From assembly GCF_014323665.1 (NCBI RefSeq), contig NZ_JABVEB010000027.1, positions 1 through 54,393 on the forward strand: DNA of 54,393 nucleotides, given 5' to 3'. The translations under genes were made by a program, and so were the position numbers. The notes under the pieces were generated by a model. The model was not told where the DNA came from and did no database searches. It worked only from the letters and a program-made list of their open reading frames with translations. Source of the DNA: Actinomadura sp. HBU206391. GTDB lineage: Bacteria; Actinomycetota; Actinomycetes; Streptosporangiales; Streptosporangiaceae. Shown here in pieces: positions 49,190 to 54,393 of this stretch (position 1 is the stretch's first letter; each line of letters opens with the position of its first letter).

Positions 49190-50917
49190 ATGCGCCGAAG
49201 AGCCGTCCTGACCGCCGCCGTACTGGCCGCGGGTTGCCTCCTCACCACCAACGCCCCACCGGCCGTGGCCGCGCCGGGCGCTCCTGTCGCCGGCCCGTCC
49301 TCCGCGGCCGCGTGTGACACGCCCGCCACGCATGAGATCGCGGAGGTACAGGGACCGGGTGACACCACCCCCCTCGCCGGTCAGACCGTACGTGTGGACG
49401 GCGTCGTCACCGGCGACTTCCAGCGCACCGACCAGCTCAGCGGCTTCTTCGTCCAGGACCCGACGCCCGACGCCGACCCCGCCACCTCGGACGGGCTCTT
49501 CGTCTTCTCGACGATGGAGACGAAGGTCGGCGACCGGGTCCTCGTCACCGGCCGGGCGGTGGAGTTCAACGGACTCACCGAACTGTCACCCGTGACCGCC
49601 GTCGACGTCTGCGGAACCGGCACGATCCAGCCGGCCGGCTACGACCTGCCGCGCGCCGACGGGGTCACCTTCGAGCGGAACGAGAACACCCTCGTGACGT
49701 TCCCGCAGCGCCTCACCGCCACCGAGCACTTCCAGCTGGGGCGGTTCGGAGAGGTGACCGTCTCGGCCCAGGGGCGGCTGTTCCAGCCCACCGACCGGAG
49801 CGGCGTCACGCAGGCCGGAAATGACCGGCGCAGGCTGCTCGTCGACGACGGCTCGACGCGGCAGAACCCGCCGACCGTCCCGTACACCTCGCCCCAGGCG
49901 CTGCGGCTCGGCGACACGGTCACCGGCCTCACCGGAGTGCTCCACTACGGCTTCAACCTGTACCGGCTGCAGCCGACCGAGCCGGTGACGTTCACGCGGT
50001 CCAACCCGCGGCCGGCCGCGCCCCCGGCGGTGGGCGGCAACGTGCGGGTCGCCAGCTTCAACACGCTCAACTGGTTCACCACCCTCGGCAGCCGGAGCGC
50101 CACCACCGCGGTGGAGCGGGATCGCCAGCTCGCCAAGCTCGTCGGCGCGTTGACCGGGCTCAACGCCGATGTCGTCGGGCTGATGGAAGTGGAGAACAAC
50201 GGCGACGTCGCACTCGGTGAGCTCGTCTCCGCGCTGAACGCCAAGGTCGGCGCGGGCACGTACGCCTGGATCAAGCATCCCCTGCCGGGCACGGACCAGA
50301 TCCACGTGGCCCTCATCTACAAGGCGAAGAACGTACGGCCGGTGGGCGCGGCGAAGTCATCGGCCGAGCCGGTGTTCGAGCGGCCGCCGCTGGTGCAGAC
50401 GTTCATGCGCAAGCGCGCAAGCGTGCCGTTCACCGTCATCGTCAACCACTTCAAGTCCAAGAGCTGCGGAGACGCCACGGGCGCCGACGCCGACCAGGGC
50501 GACGGGCAGGGCTGCTGGAACGCCCGCCGCCAGACCCAGGCCGCGGCCATCGTCAGGCTGTCGACGAAGGTGCTCAATCCGCTCGTGCTCGGCGACCTCA
50601 ACTCCTACTCCGAAGAGGACCCCATCAAGGTCCTCGAGCGTGGCGGGCTGGCCGGCCAGACCGAGCGCTTCGTACCGCAGGCGCAGCGCTACAGCTACGT
50701 CTTCGACGGGCAGGCCGGTGAACTCGACCACATGCTCGCCGGCCGGCTTCTGTCGCACATGGTCGCCGGAGCGTCGATCTGGCACATCAACAGCGACGAG
50801 CCGTTGATCCTCGACTACAACACCGAGTTCAACCCGCCGGCCCTGTACGCCCCGGACGCCTACCGCTCGTCCGACCACGATCCCGTGGTGGTGGGCCTCA
50901 GGCTTCCCGGAGTCTGA
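49190..50917 (+). CDS. Secreted ExeM/NucH-like endonuclease/exonuclease/phosphatase family nuclease
   Basis: A 575-aa exported protein. A Sec signal peptide covers about residues 1-27 (AVLTAAVLAAGCLLTT, cleavage near AVAAPG). Residues about 40-270 form an OB/lamin-tail-like module (LAGQTVRVDGVVTGDFQ, LSGFFVQDP). From about 284 an endonuclease/exonuclease/phosphatase domain follows: VASFNTLNWF, VGLMEVENNGD, VIVNHFKSKSC, VLGDLNSY and SSDHDPVVV are its catalytic blocks. It should degrade extracellular DNA, giving nucleotides or phosphate. Stand-alone gene. Confidence 0.9.
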   Translation: MRRRAVLTAAVLAAGCLLTTNAPPAVAAPGAPVAGPSSAAACDTPATHEIAEVQGPGDTTPLAGQTVRVDGVVTGDFQRTDQLSGFFVQDPTPDADPATSDGLFVFSTMETKVGDRVLVTGRAVEFNGLTELSPVTAVDVCGTGTIQPAGYDLPRADGVTFERNENTLVTFPQRLTATEHFQLGRFGEVTVSAQGRLFQPTDRSGVTQAGNDRRRLLVDDGSTRQNPPTVPYTSPQALRLGDTVTGLTGVLHYGFNLYRLQPTEPVTFTRSNPRPAAPPAVGGNVRVASFNTLNWFTTLGSRSATTAVERDRQLAKLVGALTGLNADVVGLMEVENNGDVALGELVSALNAKVGAGTYAWIKHPLPGTDQIHVALIYKAKNVRPVGAAKSSAEPVFERPPLVQTFMRKRASVPFTVIVNHFKSKSCGDATGADADQGDGQGCWNARRQTQAAAIVRLSTKVLNPLVLGDLNSYSEEDPIKVLERGGLAGQTERFVPQAQRYSYVFDGQAGELDHMLAGRLLSHMVAGASIWHINSDEPLILDYNTEFNPPALYAPDAYRSSDHDPVVVGLRLPGV

Positions 50918-50930
50918 CCGACGACGACGC

Positions 50931-50961
50931 GAGGTCCCATCGGCGCCGCCGGTGGGACCTC
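50931..50961. terminator. Bidirectional terminator
   Basis: GAGGTCCCATCGGC and GCCGGTGGGACCTC form a 14-bp stem (one G-U pair) with a 3-nt loop between convergent genes. Confidence 0.88.
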
Positions 50962-50981
50962 GTCGCGTTCAGAGCGTGGAT

Positions 50982-51284
50982 TCAGAGCACCGACACCACG
51001 AGAGCGATCAAGCCGGTGACGATCCCGAGGACCGGCACGATCATGAGTGCGATCCAGGACCAGCTCACCAGCCGGCGAGCCTCCTCCGGCTCGGTGGCGA
51101 AAAGGGTCTCGGCACGGGTGTAGAGCAGCGCGGCGGCGAGCGTGGCCGGGACGAAGAGCAGGCCGATGACACCGAGAACGAACGCGAGCGCCTGCCCGTT
51201 CCTGGTGTAGGTGCCGTCCGGGCCGATCAGCGGGGCACGGCGCAAAGAGGCCGGCGAGTGGCCTTCTTGCGTTATAGCGGTCAT
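50982..51284 (-). CDS. Small membrane protein (DUF4190-like)
   Basis: A 100-aa protein with two hydrophobic segments (GQALAFVLGVIGLLFVPATLAAALL near 30-54 and WIALMIVPVLGIVTGLIALVV near 77-97) and a short polar loop. The layout recalls DUF4190 proteins; function unknown. ATG 51284 has GGAGG 7 nt ahead. A perfect 9-bp inverted repeat lies 24 bp upstream. Confidence 0.72.
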   Translation of the reverse strand: MTAITQEGHSPASLRRAPLIGPDGTYTRNGQALAFVLGVIGLLFVPATLAAALLYTRAETLFATEPEEARRLVSWSWIALMIVPVLGIVTGLIALVVSVL

Positions 51285-51307
51285 TGTGGACCTCCGTGGG
51301 GCGGGGT

Positions 51308-51328
51308 GTCCGTGATCACATCACGGAC
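51308..51328. promoter_or_regulatory. 21-bp inverted repeat, probable operator
   Basis: GTCCGTGAT-CAC-ATCACGGAC, a perfect 9-bp dyad in the promoter side of the DUF4190-like gene. Confidence 0.5.
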
Positions 51329-51513
51329 GTCATCCCGGCACAAGATGTCGTGCGGTGCCGCCACCGTTATCCGCGTCATCGCGTCGGTCGCGCGGGCGCG
51401 GCCATGACTCCGTGAAGTCAGAGAGGGGTGTTTCCCCTGGGATCGCTGGGTAATGGTCGACGACATACTCGGCTCGGCAGAGCCGCGGCTCTCGGCAGAG
51501 GGGATTGATCGGG

Positions 51514-51921
51514 GTGGAAATCCAGCGACGCAGTGACAAGCACGGTCCGATCCGCGATGAGATCTTCAAGAGACAACCGGAGGCCATCGAGACCTACCTG
51601 GACGAGTGGCGAGATTCGGAGCCTCCCCGCGACGACGGACCCATCGCGGCTCTCGCGCCCGACGCCCACCACGCCGGCGGCGCACCGACCGGCATGACCT
51701 CCAGAGACGTCTCGGGACGTGCCGAGATCGCACGATGGCTCGAGTCCAGCGTCTTCCCGGCCACCGGTGAGCGTCTCGTCGAGAGCGCACGCGGGCTGCG
51801 TGCGCCCGACCAGGTCGTACGGGCGCTCGAGTCGCTGCCGCGGCAGGACGCCTTCCAGAACGTCCGCGAGGTCTGGCAGGGGCTGGGCGGCCGGAGCGAG
51901 GACCCGACGCACCGGGCGTGA
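51514..51921 (+). CDS. DUF2795 family protein
   Basis: A 135-aa protein. The C-terminal part (IARWLESSVFPATGERLVES and APDQVVRALESLPRQDAFQN) matches the DUF2795 repeat, a small helical domain common in actinobacteria and of unknown function. The N-terminus carries a DEIFKRQPEAIETYLDEWRD stretch also found in relatives. GTG 51514 with GAGGGGA 9 nt upstream is chosen over TTG 51505. Confidence 0.75.
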   Translation: MEIQRRSDKHGPIRDEIFKRQPEAIETYLDEWRDSEPPRDDGPIAALAPDAHHAGGAPTGMTSRDVSGRAEIARWLESSVFPATGERLVESARGLRAPDQVVRALESLPRQDAFQNVREVWQGLGGRSEDPTHRA

Positions 51922-52047
51922 GCCCATCGGCCGGCGCATCGGCGTTTGATGCCGGAGGCGTCGGGGATGGGTGGCTTCGTTCGCAATCCGCTATGGACGA
52001 CCCCGGACTTTCGATGCGGTCCGGGATCGATCCCGAGGAGGAGACAC

Positions 52048-52512
52048 ATGAGCACGATCGAGAAGTCGATCGATGTGAACGTCCCGGTCCGCACGGCCTA
52101 CGACCAGTGGACCCAGTTCGAGGAGTTTCCGCACTTCATGGAGAGCGTCGAGCGCATCGAGCAGACGTCTCCGACCCGGACGCACTGGGTGACGAGCATC
52201 GGCGGCGTGAGACGTGAGTTCGATGCGGAGATCACCGAGCAGCGGCCGGACGAGCGAGTGGCCTGGACCTCCATCGACGGAGCCCGTCAGGCCGGAGTCG
52301 TCACCTTCCATCGGCTCGGTGACGATCAGACGCGCGTCATGGTGCAGTTGGAGCATCAGCCCGAGGGCGTCATCGAGAAGGTCGGAGAGGTGCTCCACGT
52401 GGTCGAGCATCGCGTCAAGGGCGACCTGGAGCGGTTCAAGCACTTCATCGAATCGCGCGGGCAGGCGGGCGGCGCCTGGAGAGGCGAGATCGGACAGGAT
52501 CCGACCCGTTGA
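52048..52512 (+). CDS. SRPBCC (polyketide cyclase/START-like) protein
   Basis: A 154-aa member of the SRPBCC lipid-binding fold. It opens MSTIEKSIDVNVPVRTAYDQ, then WTQFEEFPHFMESVERIEQ, which is the typical start of the 'cyclase/dehydrase' group. The ligand is unknown. Good SD GAGGAGG ahead of ATG 52048. Relatives are often linked to stress or envelope genes, like its DUF2795 neighbour here. Ends at a strong hairpin. Confidence 0.83.
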   Translation: MSTIEKSIDVNVPVRTAYDQWTQFEEFPHFMESVERIEQTSPTRTHWVTSIGGVRREFDAEITEQRPDERVAWTSIDGARQAGVVTFHRLGDDQTRVMVQLEHQPEGVIEKVGEVLHVVEHRVKGDLERFKHFIESRGQAGGAWRGEIGQDPTR

Positions 52513-52563
52513 CGAGAATCCGACCGCATGACCGTCTGACCGTCTGACGGAGCGGTGAACTGC

Positions 52564-52592
52564 GGGGCCGGTGCCGATAGGGCACCGGCCCC
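52564..52592 (+). terminator. Terminator of the SRPBCC gene
   Basis: GGGGCCGGTGCC and its exact complement form a 12-bp stem with a GATAG loop, followed by CGCGTCTT. Confidence 0.85.
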
Positions 52593-52689
52593 CGCGTCTT
52601 CATGGACCGGTGGGATCCGTGCGCCCCGAGCGCATGACCCGGCACCGCATCGGTGACGCCGGACGAACCTCCTGCAATGCTCTGTGCAC

Positions 52690-53142
52690 ATGGGCGACGT
52701 GGACGGCTCGGACTGCGTGTTCTGCGCCATCGCGTGCGGCGAGGCCGAGGCGAGCACGGTGTACTCGGACGACCTCGCGATGGTGGTCATGACCCTCGGG
52801 CCGGTCACTCCGGGCCATGTCCTGGTGATCCCGCGCGTTCACGTGGTGGGGTTGGAGGACCTGGACGAGGAGACCGGCGCGCACCTGTGGAAGGTGGCTC
52901 ACCGCATGGCAAGGGCGCTTCGGCGCTCCGGTCTGCGATGTGAGGGCGTGAACGTCTTCCTCGCCGACGGTGAGGCCGCCTTCCAGGAGGTCTTCCACCT
53001 TCACCTGCATGTGTTCCCGCGGTACGAGGGGGACGGCTTCCGGCTGGCCGCCGACTGGAACACCCGGACGCGGGCCTCGCTGGACGAGGACGCCGAGGCC
53101 GTCCGGACCGGGCTGGCGGCGCTCAACCGGCCCGGAGCATGA
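52690..53142 (+). CDS. HIT family nucleotide-binding protein
   Basis: A 150-aa histidine-triad protein. CVFCAIACGEAEAS near residues 9-22 is the N-terminal HIT start, VTPGHVLVIPRVHV near 39 the middle, and HLHLHVFPR near 105 the HxHxHxx triad. These proteins hydrolyse nucleoside phosphoramidates or adenylated compounds. The start is uncertain: ATG 52690 or GTG 52684, neither with a clear ribosome site. Confidence 0.88.
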   Translation: MGDVDGSDCVFCAIACGEAEASTVYSDDLAMVVMTLGPVTPGHVLVIPRVHVVGLEDLDEETGAHLWKVAHRMARALRRSGLRCEGVNVFLADGEAAFQEVFHLHLHVFPRYEGDGFRLAADWNTRTRASLDEDAEAVRTGLAALNRPGA

Positions 53143-53176
53143 TCGGTTCCTCCGACATCGCAGGCCCGGGTGCGGA

Positions 53177-53182
53177 TACGCT
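53177..53182 (+). promoter_or_regulatory. -10 element of the 112-aa gene (leaderless arrangement)
   Basis: TACGCT ends 7 nt before ATG 53190. Confidence 0.4.
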
Positions 53183-53189
53183 TCGACTC

Positions 53190-53528
53190 ATGAGCCTGGC
53201 CCTATGGCCCGTCTTCGAGGACAGCCGAGCCCATGGGCTGACCGACGAGGGCGTGACCTTGCTCGAGTCACCGCTCGCCGATCCGTTGCTGAGGTTCGAC
53301 GCGTACGCCGCGCTGATGATCCCCGACACCTTCACCGGCGACCCGGACGAACTGGTCGGCGCCGAGCTGAGCTGGTACGAGCCGCGTGACGCGATCCGGA
53401 CGATAGGCGACATACGGGTGACCCTCGGGCCTTCCGACCAGGAGCTGGCCGCCGCCCTGAACGCTCTCGAGAGCGTGCTCATGGCGGCGTCCGCCCGTGC
53501 CACGCGCTTCCATTTCACGGTGGCCTAG
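53190..53528 (+). CDS. Hypothetical protein of 112 residues
   Basis: An acidic protein beginning MSLALWPVFEDSRAHGLT, with a repeated Leu/Ala helix near the C-terminus (ELAAALNALESVLMAASA). I recognise no family and see no membrane segment. ATG 53190 is preferred because TACGCT lies 7 nt upstream. An upstream ATG at 53139 makes an ATGA overlap with the HIT gene and would add 17 residues; that form would be co-translated with HIT. Confidence 0.6.
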   Translation: MSLALWPVFEDSRAHGLTDEGVTLLESPLADPLLRFDAYAALMIPDTFTGDPDELVGAELSWYEPRDAIRTIGDIRVTLGPSDQELAAALNALESVLMAASARATRFHFTVA

Positions 53529-53552
53529 GCCCTGTTCCACCGCTCTTCAGTC

Positions 53553-53719
53553 GTGATCGGCCGGGGGCGGTGTGCAGGACGGTGACGGCGTCCTTGACGT
53601 GTCCTTGGCGGATGAGCAGCTTCGCCTAGGTTGGTGTGGTTCCTTCCGGCGCCACAGGCCGGCTGCAGGACCCCAACGGCCTCGTCCGATCGACCGGCAT
53701 CAGCCAGCAGGTCGGACAG
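53553..53719 (-). pseudogene. Remnant of a TPR-repeat protein
   Basis: On the minus strand one frame reads LSDLLADAGRSDEAVGVLQP and, after a frame change near 53620, LLIRQGHVKDAVTVLHT. Both look like units of actinobacterial TPR-like repeat proteins (…LLADAGRxDEAV.VL). No start, no full repeat set and a frameshift between the halves mark it as a decayed fragment. Confidence 0.45.
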
Positions 53720-53778
53720 GCGCAGGCTTGGGTTTGAGCAGGACGGCGGGCCGCAGACTGTGGCGAAGGGAAGTCAGA

Positions 53779-53954
53779 ATGGCGCAGCAGGCGTTCGTTC
53801 TGGGCGGCACCGGACAAGTGGGACGAGGCCGGCGGCCCCGTTCGTCGAGAGCGGCGGCGCGACCCGTGACCACCGTTCGCCGGGCGCAACGGGCACGGAA
53901 GCGGTAGAAGACCAAGTGAAGATCAAAGGCCCAGGTCCCGGGGACGCCGGTTGA
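53779..53954 (+). pseudogene. Broken NAD-dependent epimerase/dehydratase 5' end
   Basis: ATG 53779, with an AAGGGAAG ribosome-site-like run upstream, gives MAQQAFVLGGTGQVG, the Rossmann GGTGQVG start of an extended SDR. After about 15 codons the likely continuation (PFVESGGATRDHRS) is in another frame, and a stop follows at 53952-53954. Only about 58 codons remain of a protein normally near 300 aa. Confidence 0.55.
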
Positions 53955-53970
53955 CCTGGGCCTCTGAGGT

Positions 53971-54044
53971 TGGAGCGGGCGACGGGAATCGAACCCGCGT
54001 AGCCAGTTTGGAAGACTGGGGCTCTACCATTGAGCTACGCCCGC
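53971..54044 (-). tRNA. tRNA-Gly (anticodon TCC)
   Basis: Minus strand, starting GCGGGCGTAGCTCAATGG. The acceptor arms GCGGGCG/CGCCCGC pair fully, the anticodon loop is CTTCCAA on a CCAGT/ACTGG stem, and the T arm contains GGTTCGATTCC. CCA is encoded. A TAGGCT -10 candidate lies about 30 nt upstream (minus strand). Confidence 0.95.
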
Positions 54045-54116
54045 GCGGCAATGAGCGACCAGAGCCTAGCCCGGTCACTCACCTGGGTAGCGTACCGGCT
54101 TCCGGGTGCACTTCGC

Positions 54117-54134
54117 GTCACGATTAATCGTGAC
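54117..54134. promoter_or_regulatory. 18-bp perfect palindrome between two tRNA genes
   Basis: GTCACGATTAATCGTGAC, self-complementary over all 18 bases with an AT centre. It is 73 bp upstream of tRNA-Gly on its strand and 182 bp upstream of tRNA-Pro. It looks like a dimeric repressor site. Confidence 0.6.
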
Positions 54135-54253
54135 CATGATCGCATGACCGGTGGCCGGTCAAGCTGCACTACCGGCAGGGGAAGGCCGCTCGCCCGCCGT
54201 GAGGATGAGGCCGACGGAGCCTCTGATGGAAGCGCCGCCGTCTGGATCGGCAC

Positions 54254-54259
54254 TACACT
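54254..54259 (+). promoter_or_regulatory. -10 candidate of tRNA-Pro
   Basis: TACACT, about 57 nt before the tRNA. The leader between them holds a CACCGCGGC/GCCGCGGTG stem (54271-54313). No good -35 seen. Confidence 0.35.
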
Positions 54260-54315
54260 GCTCAGGTCACCACCGCGGCGTGCACCCATACGGGCTTACG
54301 CCGTGCCGCGGTGGC

Positions 54316-54389
54316 CGGGGTGTGGCGCAGCTTGGTAGCGCGCGTGCTTTGGGTGCACGAGGCCGTGGGTTCGAATCCCGCCACCCCGA
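54316..54389 (+). tRNA. tRNA-Pro (anticodon TGG)
   Basis: Starts CGGGGTGTGGCGCAGCTTGG. The acceptor CGGGGTG/CACCCCG pairs fully, the anticodon loop is TTTGGGT on a CGTGC/GCACG stem, and the T arm has GGTTCGAATCC. The 3' CCA is not encoded. The window ends 4 nt later. Confidence 0.95.
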
Positions 54390-54393
54390 CAGT

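Larger units (their letters stand above)
53529..53970. other. Region of gene remnants between the 112-aa gene and tRNA-Gly
   Basis: No intact gene. It holds broken pieces of a TPR-type protein (minus strand) and of a short-chain epimerase (plus strand), described separately. Confidence 0.6.

Noticed and set aside
1..54393. CRISPR arrays, insertion sequences, prophage genes
   Set aside because: No regularly spaced repeats with unique spacers, no transposase, integrase or phage structural gene was seen; tandem repeats found are short and contiguous.

Overview
The window is high-GC actinobacterial DNA. A sporulating actinomycete of the Streptosporangium/Nonomuraea/Streptomyces kind is most likely. 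This rests on the strong G/C third-position bias, GTG starts and many 4-nt ATGA/GTGA gene overlaps. Other signs are a mycothiol-type DsbA-like nitroreductase, a paired dynamin-like GTPase operon next to a second-type SSB, and a perfect BldD-type box in front of a diguanylate cyclase. The genus is inference. No IS element, phage gene or CRISPR array is visible.

Region 1 (1-11106) is a tightly packed cobalamin (B12) corrin-ring operon. In order: cobB 3' end, cobI, cobM, cbiD, cobL (cbiE-cbiT fusion), a cbiG-cbiH fusion, a 2x[4Fe-4S] ferredoxin, cbiC, a long CbiX-type cobaltochelatase with a His-rich tail, cobC and cobT. Nearly every junction overlaps. A cysG/cobA fusion (precorrin-2 dehydrogenase plus uroporphyrinogen-III methyltransferase) follows. 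Its stop overlaps the start of a pair of large dynamin-like GTPases (11103-14599). Then come an SSB paralogue (with a DnaA box upstream) and a membrane GGEEF diguanylate cyclase (with a BldD box upstream), a block that looks like division, chromosome and development functions.

Region 2 (17-39 kb) is mostly housekeeping: ettA, a thioesterase, a secreted S37 tripeptidyl aminopeptidase, an mscS-globin pair, an XRE/TPR regulator with its small divergent partner, a GNAT enzyme, an S9 prolyl oligopeptidase, an HNH protein preceded by a 33-codon leader ORF, an FmdB zinc ribbon, a cupin, ilvD, a NERD protein, an amidase, malQ, pepN and a CPWA-type DsbA-like protein. Convergent pairs are separated by strong bidirectional hairpins.

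Region 3 (39.6-45.2 kb) is metal-centred: an ECF-type Co/Ni importer cbiM-cbiN(PDGLE)-cbiQ-cbiO behind a near-perfect Nur-like box, then a CooC/MinD-like ATPase behind an AT-rich control region (TTCATAA direct repeats, an 11-codon leader ORF, four ~12-bp iterons). A Pro/Gly/Gln-rich membrane protein and rpiB follow. The importer could feed the B12 operon of region 1 or nickel enzymes.

Region 4 (45.2-54.4 kb) holds a small basic protein, a membrane SpoIIE-type phosphatase, a GH20 hexosaminidase, a secreted ExeM/NucH-like nuclease, small membrane/DUF2795/SRPBCC/HIT genes, a patch of broken gene remnants, and tRNA-Gly(TCC) and tRNA-Pro(TGG).

Points that stand out: the Nur-like and BldD-like operators, the iteron/uORF leader of the CooC-like gene, a ~120-bp dispersed intergenic repeat that supplies the last codons of the second GTPase, and several genes whose -10 element sits 6-7 nt before the start codon (leaderless transcripts).
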